This document shows, piece after piece, positions 32,600 to 43,128 of a DNA stretch of 64,000 nucleotides. The translations under genes were made by a program, and so were the position numbers. The notes under the pieces were generated by a model, which saw only the letters and a list, made by a program, of their open reading frames with translations, did not search any database and was not told the origin of the DNA. The DNA lies in the NCBI GenBank assembly GCA_037447655.1, contig JBBHKE010002919.1, positions 34,325-98,324 on the forward strand, written 5' to 3'. Origin of the DNA: Zygnema cylindricum. Its lineage: Eukaryota > Streptophyta > Zygnematophyceae > Zygnematales > Zygnemataceae. The first letter of the stretch is position 1; each line of letters begins with the position of its first letter.

Positions 32600-32792
32600 C
32601 AGACCTATAAAATACTTAAAATGCTCTGCTGTATAGCAGCTGCTCTGCTGTATAGCAGCTGCTCTGCTGTATAGCAGCTGCGCTGCTCTGTTGTATAGCA
32701 GCTGCGCTGCTCTGTCTGTATAGCAGCTGCGCTGCTTTGTCTATCAAGCAGCTGCGCTGTTTTGAGACTGAAAGCTTTCCAAAAAGACAACA
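32600..32792 (-). mobile_element. 3' LTR of element F, truncated (J type)
   Basis: Only the first 190 bp (element strand) remain: TGTTGTCTTTTTGGAAAGC, the hairpin array (6 units), then AAGTATTTTATAGGTCTG, and the sequence breaks off. The junction to AAGTATTTTATAGG matches LTR J, not the 5' LTR of this same element. The polypurine tract CTAAAGCTTTAGGGGAA follows at 32793-32809. Confidence 0.75.
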
Positions 32793-32989
32793 TTCCCCTA
32801 AAGCTTTAGACTCAGTATCCCGACGAAGCTGCGGTGATAAATTAGCGCAGCATCGCAGCATAGCAATATAACAATTAACAAGTCACCCAGTCCCACTACA
32901 TCACAATGGTGGATTTATCGCAGAGTGGCAGTATAGCAATGCAATAATTCAACTATTCACTTAATCCCACTGCGTCCTTGCAATACTTC

Positions 32990-33480
32990 AACTTAGGAGC
33001 AGGAAGGGCTTTAGTGAGCATATCAACAATCATTTCTGCATCTGGCAAATAACATAGTTTAAGCACTCTAGAGAACACTTTTTATCTTACAAAGTGTATC
33101 GTACATCCATGTGTTTGCTTTTGAAGTGATGACTCGGGTTAGAAGCAATGGCAATGGCAGCCTGGTTATCACACCAGATCACTTGTGGACCAACTTGCAT
33201 GTATCCTAGTTCTTGTAATATGGATTTTACCCATAAGAGTTCTTTGAGGGCCGAGCTTGCTGCAATATATTTTGACTCCATTGTCGACTATGCTGTAACC
33301 TTTTGAAGTTTGCTGCTCTAGCAGCAAGTACCATTCCTAATTTGTAGAACGGATCCCGTGGTGGATTTCCGGCTTGGCATGTTGCCATAGCTTGCATCAC
33401 TCCATGTTTGCAGCTTGACTTCTCCTCCGCCTAGAGTGAGTTTGAGATCTTTAGTTCCTGCCAAATATTTTAAGACTCTC
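32990..33480 (-). pseudogene. pol: element F RNase H
   Basis: Copia RNase H: WCDNQAAIAIASNPSHHFKSKHMDV and ESKYIAASSALKELLWVKSILQELG (33087-33281), with SWSDASYGNMPS-like residues near 33390. A roughly 170-bp AT- and GCAGC-rich stretch (32815-32985) separates the C-terminus from the polypurine tract. Confidence 0.8.
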
Positions 33481-34527
33481 CTTGCTGCATCAAGATCAGA
33501 TCAGATTTTCTCGAATTTTCTAGACTCCTGCTCAGTACCCCGACTGCTGCAGCAATGTCAGGACGGGTACAGTTCATGAAATATATTAAGCTTCCCACTA
33601 TCTGTCTATAAGGTATTATTGTCATAGATCATTCTCCCCTAACTCTAAATACTCGCTAACAATGACACTTGGTTTTGTCTCTTCTCCCTCCAACTTCTGT
33701 CGAAACTCCATTGGAGTTAAACATACTTTTGCCCCCCGCATTCCGTACTCATCTAACATGTTTCCAATAGCCTCTTTTTGCATCAATTTTATTATTTTCT
33801 TATTTTTGTCTCTCTCTACCTAGATACCCAAAATATATTTTGCCTCACCGAGGTCTTTCATCTCGAACTGTGAATTTAGAGCAGTTTTAATTTTGTTGAT
33901 TTCAGCCATTGATTTGCTAATTAATAGCAAATCATCTAAATATACTGCTATATATACTATCCCATTGTCCCCCTTTAGAACGTAGACAGAGTGATCAGAA
34001 TTTGTCCTTTGAAATCCTAGGCTAGTCAAGAATTCATCAAGCTTTAGATTCCACTGTCTAGGGGCCTGTTTTAGGCCGTACAAAGATTTTGGCAACTTGC
34101 ATACTAAGTGCTATTTTCATGGTTCCACATACTTTTCAGGCTGCTGCATGTAAATGGTCTCTTCTAGTTCTCCGTGCAAAAATGCCGTCTTTACATCCAT
34201 CTGATGTATTTCCATATCTTGTATAGCAGCTAGAGACAGCAAAATTCTAACTGTCGGAAATCTTACAACCGGAGAAATTGTTTCTTTAAAATCGATTCCT
34301 TCCTTTTGATTATACCCCTTTGCCACAAGTCTGGGCTTATAACGTTCAATGGTGTTATCGGGATTTAACTTCACCTTGAATACCCATTTGCTGCCGATCG
34401 CTTTTCGGTCTGGAGGAAGGTCCACAAGCTCCCATGTTTGAGCCTCCATGATGGACTTAATTTCGTCGTTTGCGGCCTCAATCCAGTGATTCCTTTCTGA
34501 TGATGAGAAGGCTTCCTGAATGGTCAA
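33481..34527 (-). pseudogene. pol: element F RT
   Basis: Copia RT in two frames. 34117-34527 holds EAFSSSERNHWIEAANDEIKSIMEAQ, WELVDLPPDRKAIGSKWVFKVK and MDVKTAFLHGELEETIYM. 33820-34095 holds [20 protein letters not shown] and YLDD (33931-33942): V is L, but both aspartates are kept. The connection with YFMNCTRPDIAAAVGVLS-like residues is near 33540-33600. Frameshifts lie near 34100 and 33650. Confidence 0.85.
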
Positions 34528-35695
34528 CGGCTCCCCTGAGGCTGCCGAGTAGGCAATTTGAGAGCTTGCTTACGGACGGCTACTTGATCTTCTCCCCCCG
34601 GAAATTTTGAGGCTGAGATCGTTGGATGCTGTGCGTTGCGCTGATTCCGCTGGTTGCGATCTGTGTGTACTGACCGCTGTTGGTCCGTTTGGATCCGAAT
34701 TTGTTGAGGAACTTGAAGAGAGTCGGAATCCGGAGTCATCACCGGAATTTGTGGAATCTGCGGGACAATATCCTGCATGCAATCTAAAATGACATATTCC
34801 TGTACCTTTTGTTGCCTTTGCTGCTCTGTCATTTTAAATAAATCTATGGAGTCTAGTTCATCTTTAACAAGAATGTTCCTTGCTACAACTATTTTCTGCC
34901 TCTCAAACACAAAGACTCTATAACCTTTTGAGTGATCATCATATCCTAACAGAATACCCGGTAATCCTTTCGGTTCCATTTTCCATCTATTTGGAGAAGT
35001 ATCCAATATAAAGCATTGACTACCAAAGACCTTGAAATTGCTAACATCTGGATTGTTTGCTGTCCAAATCTCGTAAGGAGTAGTTCCTACCGATCTTGAT
35101 CCTATCCTATTCTTAATATAAACTGCACAGTTTAGAGCCCCAGCCCAGAAATTCGAATCCACATTTTTATCTGTGAGCATCGACCTAGAGCTCTCCGTGA
35201 GAGTTCTATTCACTCTTTCCGACACCCCGTTTTGTTCCGGTGAATATGGAACAGTCAATAGATGACTTATTCCCTCCTCGAGTAAAAAGGCTTCAAATTC
35301 CTTTGATGTATATTCACCACCATTGTCCAATCTGAGCTGCAAAATAGGTAAATTATGAAGCTTTTCAGCCCATGCTTTATAGTGTTTGAAGTGACCAAAC
35401 ACTTCACTCTTCTCCTTCATGAACTAAACTTTTGTAAACCTGGAAAAATCATCTGTGAAGGTGACCATATATTTTATCCCCCTGGCAGATGGAACCTTCG
35501 CCGGACCAAAGACATCCGAATGAATTTGTTGTAAGAGTTTGGGTGACCGATGCTCAGACTCTTTAGGAAATGGTATTCTGTGGATTTTGCCTAAAGCGCA
35601 ACCATCACAGGTTTTGACCGGCTCATTTGTGATTAATACACCCTCTATTTTTCCAGCAAGGACCATTTTCCTCAAACTATCATAGTTTACATGGC
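34524..35695 (-). pseudogene. pol: element F integrase
   Basis: Nearly complete copia integrase. The HHCC finger ends CDGCALGKIHR (35424-35675). The core has IHSDVFGPAKVP (first Asp), a stop at 35421, LRLDNGGEYTSKEF (second Asp) and SPEQNGVSERVNRTL (Glu). The C-terminal GYDDHSKGYRVFVFERQKIVVARN and a Gln/Pro-rich linker (QVPQQIRIQTDQQR) follow, up to the stop at 34524. The catalytic triad is intact, and one nonsense codon divides it. Confidence 0.9.
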
Positions 35696-36165
35696 CTAAT
35701 TATGCCACAACTCATCTAAGTGCAAAACACCGGAGTACAGAACATCATTCTCTTTGGTATTAGCCATATCCATGCGATACATCTTGCTACTATCTCTAAC
35801 CTTGCCATTTTTGCTAACAACCTGCCGACCATTTTTCAAATTAACCTCAAAGCCTTTACTCTCTACCAACGACGTAGAAAACATATTTTTCTTAAAGTCA
35901 GGCACAAATAAGACATTGTGAAGAGTCGTATCAATTGCTTTTCCTTCTACATCAACTAGTAAGGACACATCACCCACAGCACGAGTCTGGACACTCATTC
36001 CACAAGCATAATAAATATTTTTCTCCGGCGTTGTTTTCAGATTTTTGAAGATAGCCTTGTTCCAACACATGTGGGCTGACGCTCCTGTATCCATTATTCA
36101 TCCAGGGTCCTTCGCGCCCTCCATTGCAGCCGCCATAACGAATAGATCGGTATCATCCTCCGTAG
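35696..36165 (-). pseudogene. pol: element F protease and GAG-pre-integrase
   Basis: Frame 35696-36094 starts at MDTGASAHMC (retropepsin D-T-G), with VLFVPDFKKNMFSTS and MYRMDMANTKENDVLYSG, then ELWHN-stop where relatives have LWHKRLGH. Upstream, in the same frame, MAAAMEGAKDPG is followed by a stop replacing W. Confidence 0.88.
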
Positions 36166-37088
36166 ATCAAAGTCTTGTCTTGGAGAGACGAAGAAGCCGA
36201 AAATAGTGCATTTCCACGAGGTGTAGGCCCCGTGCAGCCTTTGTAAAACGAGCTTTGTTGCCATCCCGGCCTGTATAAACCTGTATCGTTAGCTTTTTTA
36301 AGCTTAGGACAGAATTTGTATCAATGACCTCTCTCACTACAATAAAAGCATGCGTTGTTTGATTGTCTATTTCCACCTTGATTAAACTGTCTGAACTGAT
36401 TAAATTGATTCCTTTGCTGATTAATCTGTCCTTTTCTCTTAAAGTCCGAATTGAAAGCCTCTATTTGCTCAACATTAAGAATATTAGACGTAGCTTCCTC
36501 TTCTAGTAAAATATTGATGGCTAGCTGCAAAGTCCAGCTAGCTTTATCTTTTTGTTTGAGCATGTCATATGCTCCTTTCATACTACGAGGGAGACCCCTC
36601 ATGAGCAATGCTGCCTGTTGAAAAGGAGGAAACACCTCACTTGCACAAGCATGTGCATCTACAAGGATACGAAATTTGTTAGAATATTCAGCCATTGTAC
36701 CGCCAGTGTACTTATAGTCCCAAATTTTTCCAGCCAATAGAAGCTCTTCCTGGACATTGGCCTTTTCATAATCACTTTTAAGTGATTTCCAGATATCAAT
36801 TGTTTTTTTCATTTTTATCCTAGACATAGCAAAGTCCTCAGATATACAAAATTTTAGAATAGAACGAGCTTGAGTATTTTTCTTAGACCATGACGGATCA
36901 GATTCATCAAGTGAACCTTCCAAGATATCTAAAAGATTAACATTTTCAAAGTGTGTCTCCACCATATCCGCCCAGTAAACATACTTATCCCCGGAAAAGA
37001 TAGGAATTCTTGATGATAGGCCCATAACCTGTTGTTCTACAACCACCGGTGTAGGTGGAGGAGCAGCAGTAGTAGTAGAAGTAGACAT
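36166..37088 (-). pseudogene. gag: element F gag, start codon inside the LTR
   Basis: This 255-residue frame (36321-37088) begins MSTSTTTAAPPPTP, 59 bases inside the 5' LTR. It crosses the LTR/primer-site junction as EQQVMGLSSRIPIFSG, then runs through the Gag core (YWADMVETHFEN, SLKSDYEKANVQEE, KIWDYKYTGGTMAEY, ALLMRGLP). The zinc knuckle is C-FY-C-SERG-H-stop-YKF-C, so one nonsense codon cuts it off. This copy shows most clearly that translation starts in U5 and reads through the primer-binding site. Confidence 0.88.
37020..37029 (-). promoter_or_regulatory. primer-binding site of element F
   Basis: GGTTATGGGC follows the LTR end ...AGAACAACA. It encodes V-M-G inside the gag frame. Confidence 0.75.
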
Positions 37089-37394
37089 GATACACTCTCA
37101 GAAGCTATCAAGAATCCTACCAAACAGCTGTTCTTAAGTGCTCACTAATTCTTATACAAGAATCCAAACTTCACAAAACTCTATCAGAATATAGAGTAGC
37201 ATAAACAGTGATAACTACCAAAGTTTCAGCACAATTGACCCAACAACACTCAAGATATAATAGTCAGAAGTTTCCCAAAAACAGTCTGCAGTTTTACTAC
37301 TTGGAAGTCTGGATACATAATATGCTATGAGTCCTAAGTCTTATACTTATGTTGAACTAGCAACACCAGTGTACTTGAGAGGTACATCAAACCA

Positions 37395-37490
37395 CCAAGC
37401 TACCACTAATCTGTCAAGCTACCATTGAGTTATCACTAAGCCACCACTGAGCTATCACTAAGCTACCACTGAGCTATCACTAAGCTACCT
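37395..37490. repeat. short tandem repeat in LTR F
   Basis: About four imperfect units built from AAGCTACCAC(T)GAGCTATCACT, period about 20-24 bp, in the body of the LTR. Confidence 0.75.
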
Positions 37491-37624
37491 AGAATCGTAT
37501 CTATCGCAGTTGCTCTATCTTGTACAGAATCACATTAAGAATATCAGATGCTGCGTTGTCCGTACGGACCATATCAAATGTAATCGTGGTTGCGTTGTCC
37601 TGTCTGTGTTGCAGCTTCGCTGCT

Positions 37625-37900
37625 GCGCTACTCTGCAATATAGCAGCTGCTCTGCTGTATAGCAGCTACTCTGTTGTATAGCAGCTGCTCTGCTGTATAG
37701 TAGCTGCTCTATTATATAGCAGCTGCTCTGTTGTATAGCAGTTGCCATGCTGTATAGCAGTTGCTCTGCTGTATAGCAGTTGCTCTGCTGTATAGCAGCT
37801 GCTCTGCTGTATAGCAGCTGCGCTGCTCTGTTGTATAGCAGCTGCACTGCTCTGTCTGTATAGCAGCTGCGCTGCTTTGTATGTAAAGCAGCTGCGCTGC
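37625..37900 (-). repeat. hairpin repeat array in LTR F (13 units)
   Basis: Thirteen units of CTGCTCTGCTGTATAGCAG and variants. The central units are the most alike, and the units next to the LTR start carry an extra CTGCGCTG. Compare 6 units in LTR J and in the 3' LTR. Confidence 0.9.
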
Positions 37901-37955
37901 TCTGAGACTGAAAGCTTTCCAAAAAGACAACAAAATCTACATCTTTCGTACTCAT

Positions 37956-39401
37956 TTATTTGTCTATGATAATTACCCTATTTTGTGAACTTCCCTCACT
38001 CTCTCCAATGGAATTCTTTCCACTATCACTTTCTTTTTTTATTCCCAAAAAAAATTTCTCCTCCCTTAAACCTTTCATTAAGTATACCTCTTCTCCTTTA
38101 TCTTTTGGAGCCCCCTTTTGATTTACGTCTCCCCTTTCCATGGAATCCATTGAAGTCACCTCTTTCGACCAGTTTTCTGTCTCCAAAATATCTTTGAATA
38201 TATCCTCATTATTTTGAACTTCTTCAAGTACCTCCTTTCTCTTTACCTCCCTTATTTTTCCAAAAGCACATTGTTGCTTTCGTGGAATTTCTGTGTGCTT
38301 TTCTCTCTTTCCCATACTACCGATGTGGAGAAGCTCTAAAATATCTTCATCATGTTTTTCTTCTTCCTCTTCTTCCTCCTCATTCAAATTCCAACTTCTA
38401 ATTTCTTTCAAACAAGGACATTGTGCCATATAGTGACCCTGTTCCATACAAAAGAAGCAAACCCCTCCTTTTGAAACTCCCCTTTCTTTTCCTCTTCCTC
38501 TCTTTCCACCGAAGTTTTTGATAAGGTTGTTCTTTATCTTTCATCCTCTCATCACGTTTCCTCTAGTCACCATCATTCCTCTCATCACGCTTCCGCCAGT
38601 CACCACCAGTTGTCATTGCATTCACCTTGTCACTTCCCCTACAAAGCTCCAAAGTGCTTTCCCTCACAAGAATCATCCCAATGGTAATGCTCCAAGTCCA
38701 TGAGGAGCAATCCATTTCTTGCATACGGTTAATGATGTTTTCGTGCTCATCTGGAAGTTTCATGATTAGTGTATCAATTTACTAGCAAGCTCAACGTATA
38801 ACGGAGCAATATCATTGCAAAACTCTATCATGTTACCGCCTTTATAAACATAGGTTTCTATTTCCCTTTTTACTAATTGCTCCTTTTGTATAGTCTCACT
38901 CTTATAAACGCGAATTAGTGTATCCCAAATTTCTAAAGACTTGGTTAGGTTTATAAAAGTGATAGTTATGGAACAGACACGTTTCTAAGTATGAGATGCT
39001 TTGCTATAGTGTTTTTATACTCCCAACTTTACCGTTATTTTCTTCAGTTTTTGGTTTAGCTATATTCCTACAAGTGGAACTGTAGACGAGAGCCTAGCTC
39101 CCCTCACCACAGGTATTCCTTTACCCTTCTCCCCTTCTCCCTCTTTTATGGCAATAATTTCTCTTTCACCTTCCGTTGCATCTAAACTCCGGTTGGTTTT
39201 CAGGGGAGTCCCAGATGAATCTCCACAACGAGTTCCACCAAAGCCCGGTGGCGGACACCTCACTTGTCCCGAAACAATTCCCCATAAATGCTTTTCGAAT
39301 AGCAATCCCTCCATCGTAAATTCCCAATAGGTGAAGTCTGCTCCATCAAACATAGGCACCCTAGATGGTGGGCCCATAACTTTAAATTTTATGGGGTCCA
39401 T
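37956..39401 (-). pseudogene. gag: element I gag
   Basis: Copia Gag starting MDPIKFKVMGPPSRVPMFDG, with the first 20 bases inside the LTR. Frames are 39060-39401 (N-terminus), 38563-38763 (NRMQEMDCSSWTW, MILVREST) and 37956-38447. The knuckle C-FF-C-MEQG-H-YMAQ-C near 38430-38465 is intact. It is followed by an acidic Glu tract and a long charged tail not seen in the other families. Two frameshifts break it. The gene stops where LTR F begins, and no pol of element I remains next to it. Confidence 0.8.
39367..39380 (-). promoter_or_regulatory. primer-binding site of element I
   Basis: GTTATGGGCCCACC follows the LTR end, which is AAA here instead of ACA. It matches 14 nt of the initiator tRNA anticodon arm. 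Confidence 0.75.
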
Positions 39402-40494
39402 TCGCCCACAAAATTCGCAGATCCAAAGAAGCTTATCTAGATATTGCCGACTCCAAGTTGATACAAACCCGAATGACTAACACCGTGACAGTCATAACCC
39501 CACAACAACTTCACCCTTGTGAAACAAGACTTTCTGTGTGCTCAGTTTCCCCATAGAATGCAAAGTTAGAATATGAGTGTTTAGACACATTCCCCCACTT
39601 TGAATTTCCCTTATAAATGCAATCGCCATGGCAGGCAAAAAACTTTGATTGACTACACCCGTGTGTAGTCTAAACTCCCTTGAGTCTGCAGCAAAAAAAA
39701 TCTCTGAATTTGCTCTTTGAGTAGTTAGTTATGGCTTGCCAAAGATGGCTTATAAACACAGAAGCACTCTAGGAGGGAGGTGGCTACCTACTATTTTTCT
39801 AAGTCCTAAACCCCACTCTAAACCCTCTACTACTAAAGTACAACACCAATCAGAGGACTGTACCGTACATGAAAGTACAGGTGCTGGAGTACTTTCTGTA
39901 CGGCATGTCTATATTGGTGACATTTGTCACATTCGGACTTGTTGCTTGCGCTCTCCCACGTGTCATCTGGAGTGGCGCTGTCAAAAAACCGCCAAAACAT
40001 CCTTTCCGCGACATCGGCTCCTACCACGGCTGTTCGTTGAAGACCGACTTCTAATATTAACCGTCAAAACAAATGTATCGCACATTTGTTTCGCGCGGTA
40101 CCCTAGTTCGTACTAAACCTAACTCTGTCTATGTGCTAACAATTTGTTTGTCCCGTTAAATGAATTAGCCTACGTGTTTATCTTTGAATATCTATCGTAC
40201 CCTATGTACTTTAGCACTGGTCCTAGACTTATAGAACAAAGCTAATGGCTACAGGCAGAATGAGAGACGGCAGGTATCACGATCAAATCATGGGTCCGTC
40301 AATCCTTTTTTTGGTAAATCTAACAAAGCTACTCCTTATCTCTCTAGAGGGCCTAGGTAGTCATGGCTCTAGCTTCCTATCCGGGCCTTCATTGACTACA
40401 ACAAGTGTGGAGGCTTAAAGAAGGGAGTTAGAGGCAGACTGCTTCTGTTGTTTTCTATCTTGATACAAACCTAGAAAATACTTAAATTTGAACA
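39381..40494 (-). mobile_element. 5' LTR of element I
   Basis: A 1114-bp LTR colinear with J from its inner end. It has CACGTGTCAT near 39957 (G-box variant), a TATA-like GGCTTATAAACACAG, a tRNA-like module (40239-40312, B box CACGATCAAATCATG, then CCTTTTTTT), the CTACAACAAGTGTGG block and an outer end CTAGAAAATACTTAAATTTGAACA. Its right flank AATCA equals the left flank of LTR J. Confidence 0.85.
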
Positions 40495-40499
40495 AATCA

Positions 40500-41452
40500 C
40501 ACTTAAGATAGTGTTAGTGCTAGCTCACCGACACATTTATGGCGCTAAAAAACTACAAATTTACAGATAAATATTTTACTACTTCGATATTGATAAAAAA
40601 AATAGTATTAATAACACTAAGCGATTATGTCATTTTTCCTTCCTCATAGAAGTTAACTTCATAGTGCAAGTAAGCCGGCGGCCTTCTAAAAGCTTCGCCC
40701 ATGGCTTCCTACTAGGGTTTTTCTCTCTTCCTTTCGTGTATCCGGCGCTAATTTTGGGGTACGAGAGCTCCATTGACATTATTTTCAACAACCTTTTATC
40801 AGTGGGCAAATCACCACTATTCTTTTTCTTATTTTCTCTTAATCGAGTCTGTTGGTTTTGGCCGGTTTTCTTTTTTCCTTTTATGACCATATCCTGTCAT
40901 CTTTGCCGCCTTATTTGGAATGCCTGTAGCAAATCATCGAGAGTTTTTCTCTTATTGTCCTTTTCCTTCAAATTTAGCTTGTGTTGCTCAGAATTGCTTT
41001 TTACTCGGTGGCCTTCTTTCGGCCATTTTTTCGTGATAAGGTTTTTTTCCCTTCTCTTTGTGTATCCGGTGCCAAATTTGGCGTGCGGGTACTCTAAAGA
41101 AAGATTTTTTTACGACCTTTCTATTGGTGTAAAAATCAGCCACGTTCGTTTTCTTGTTTTTATTAGTTGGGTTTGTCAATTTCGATAGTTTTCTTTTATT
41201 CCTTTTGTGGCCATCTCCGACCACATTTGCCGCCCAATTTGGCTTGCCATCAATCAGCCATCCAGAATTATGCAACGAATGTCTTCATCCGTCAACATCA
41301 GTTCGCATTGTGGCAAATTGCTTTTTCGTATGCGACCTTCTAATAGCTTCGACCATGGCTTTTTGCTAAGCCTACTTGATTCGACCATGGCTCCTTGCTA
41401 AGCCTATTTGAATAGAGTATTTTATCCTCTATTACTCTCGATCTTCTTCTCT
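40500..41452 (+). promoter_or_regulatory. 5' region of the non-LTR RT element, tandem monomers
   Basis: Two degenerate copies of a 320-340 bp unit (from about 40676 and 41015) and the start of a third (41333) precede the ATG at 41453. Shared words in order: GGCCTTCT, GCCATTTTTT- or GCCCATGGCTT-like, TCTTCCTTTCGTGTATCCGG or CTCTTTGTGTATCCGG, TTTTCTT runs, and GCCGCC(T/C)-ATTTGG. Tandem promoter monomers are common in non-LTR elements. A 32-bp repeat (41348-41411) adjoins. The T-rich long frames here are by-products. Confidence 0.55.
41348..41411. repeat. 32-bp tandem repeat, two copies
   Basis: TTCGACCATGGCT, then TTGCTAAGCCTA, repeated at 41348 and 41380 just upstream of the RT element ATG. 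Confidence 0.9.
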
Positions 41453-42016
41453 ATGGCCCCTCAAAAGCAGCGGGCGTCTCGATCACCTCCCTCTACTTCT
41501 GATCGTTCGCGACCTCGACTCGCCGACTTAGTTGAGCCCCCTCCCCCTCTCATGCTGAACTCATTGGCTAAGCCTCTCCCTCATTTCTCTTCCCTTCCAT
41601 TGGGACATTTGCCAACATTGCATGTAGAGAAAGACCTTCCCATAATTGCATCTTCCACCGCTAACTAAACCACACATGGGCACGTCAACCCACCACCCGC
41701 AACTAATTTAATCTTATTCCATCCCCTTTTACAAAACACCCAAATTCAATTCCCCACACTAACCCTTATCGCCCTCCTCACCTTCGGGCATAATCCCACC
41801 TTCGACTTTCTACCTCACAACCCCCGCCTCCTCTTAGTGGTCCATTAGTACCAAACGTGGGTCAATCAAGCCAAACATTACATCCTCTACTTTCGGCCCC
41901 TTTATCTCCGACCCCTCTCATTGTGGAGACGACATTAACTCCTGTCCCTAGCACGATGCCTTCTTAAGTTCTTTGCCTTGGTTGTGGCAAGTTGTACGCC
42001 GCACGGGCGGGTGTCA
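41453..42016 (+). pseudogene. non-LTR RT element piece 1 (N-terminus)
   Basis: This is the start of the big broken element. The ATG at 41453 gives MAPQKQRASRSPPSTSDRSR, a basic Ser/Pro-rich N-terminus, followed by Pro/Leu-rich sequence with a stop at 41666. It ends with a possible zinc-binding C-LG-C-GKLYAARAG (41974-42011). After removing solo LTR A3 the frame continues at 43018 with SLEICPK. I do not recognise an annotated family for the N-terminal half. The assignment rests on colinearity with the RT pieces downstream. Confidence 0.55.
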
Positions 42017-43012
42017 TGTTACTCTGTGACCTTCATTGACCCACATAGTATCCAGCTTATATGAAACCTCTAAGATAAAATTTGCCCTTTTGACTCTTAG
42101 ACCAAATAAACGCCACCAGGTCAAAGAAGTATTCTGACAAACATCACCCTTATGAGGGCCTGACTCCCTTGAGTCAGACGCAATAGAAATCTCTGAATTT
42201 GCTCCTCTGAGCAGTAAGTTAGGTGTGGCCTATATATACAAAAGTTCACCTAGAGAGAGGCGCATCAAAAATAACTAAGTTCTTAAACCTCCTACTCACA
42301 ACTACCCACTACTAAACCCTAGACAAATGAAAGAACTGTAGAGTACAAGAAGTTACAATGTCTCGTGTATTTCTTGTACGGCCATACCTTCGACCAATGA
42401 GGGGACTGTAGAGTACAATAAGGTACAATGTCTGGTGTACTTCTTGTACAGCCATACTCTCGACGAATGAGAGGATTGTAGAGTACAACAAGGTACAATG
42501 TTTGGTGTACTTATTGTACACCCATTGTACAACATGGCCTTCCAAGTGACACCTATCAGTTCGGGAGCCATGGTTCCTCCTCCAATCTTCTCCATTGTCC
42601 AATGATATGCTGCCACGTGGCAATCTGTGAAATTGTATACGATAGCCGCCAAAATTTCATTCATGGTTAATGGCTGCAATGGCGAGCGTTGGATCGCGGT
42701 ATTTTATATGGTCAGATTTGCGTTGATGCATTCTTGAATTTACATGCGCCACTTCCGTTGCAGTTAAATACGCGGTACTATTTAAATAGTCTCATGCCCC
42801 ATGTATGTAATAATTCTTCTACAAGGCAGACATTTTGATTAGTGGTGACTATGTAGGAGTAAGATCAAATCTTGGTTGAGTCCATATCTTTTAATTAGAA
42901 GTCAATCTTCACCTGTCTTCGTATACTAAAGGCGCCATAGTGCCAAGTCTCGGCATTATAGCAGTATAAGTTGAGTTGGAGTAGGACAAGGAAGTAGAAA
43001 CTAAATTTCAAC
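42017..43012 (-). mobile_element. solo LTR A3
   Basis: A family A LTR starting TGTTACTCTGTG. Flanks TGTCA (42012-42016) and TGACA (43013-43017) form a target duplication with one change. It has a TATA-like GGCCTATATATA near 42229, G-box CCACGTGGC (42613-42621), a tRNA-like B box AAGATCAAATCTT near 42862 and a unique triplication of a 70-bp block. No internal element sequence remains, so it arose by LTR-LTR recombination. Confidence 0.85.
42322..42531 (-). repeat. 70-bp tandem triplication in solo LTR A3
   Basis: Three units with a 70-bp period (GAGTACAAGA at 42341, GAGTACAATA at 42411, GAGTACAACA at 42481). Each contains the inverted pair GTACAA.AAG/CTTNTTGTAC that other family A LTRs carry once. 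It lies about 100-300 bp upstream of the TATA-like box on the element strand, the position of an enhancer. Confidence 0.9.
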
Positions 43013-43017
43013 TGACA

Positions 43018-43128
43018 TTAGAAATCTGCCCAAAGACTAGGGCCGACATTCCCTTTGTTTTCCTAAGCATTCAACACACGATGTATTCTTTTAACCGCCA
43101 TCTGCATCCGTTGGTTTGTTTGTTAATA
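43018..43128 (+). pseudogene. non-LTR RT element piece 2
   Basis: 111 bases with an open frame (SLEICPKTRADIPFVFLS, then HTMYSFNRHLHPLVCLLI) that joins piece 1 without a stop once A3 is removed. The His residues may complete a zinc finger with the Cys pair of piece 1. Element K interrupts it here. No target duplication is visible around K. Confidence 0.5.

Larger units (their letters stand above)
37030..37932 (-). mobile_element. 5' LTR of element F
   Basis: A 903-bp LTR starting TGTTGTCTTTTTGGAAAGC. It has a long hairpin array (37625-37900), a short tandem repeat of AGCTACCACTGAGCTATCACTA type (37395-37490) and the gag leader at its inner end. It differs from the 3' LTR remnant after the array, so the two LTRs of this element are not sisters. 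Right flank AAATC. Confidence 0.85.

Noticed and set aside
37625-37900. Regular repeats that look like a CRISPR array
   Set aside because: There are no unique spacers: units are contiguous hairpins inside a copia LTR of a eukaryote.
40664-41188. 174-codon open frame (and overlapping minus-strand frames)
   Set aside because: It is T-rich, low in complexity and spans tandem non-coding monomers. No domain is recognisable, so it is a by-product.
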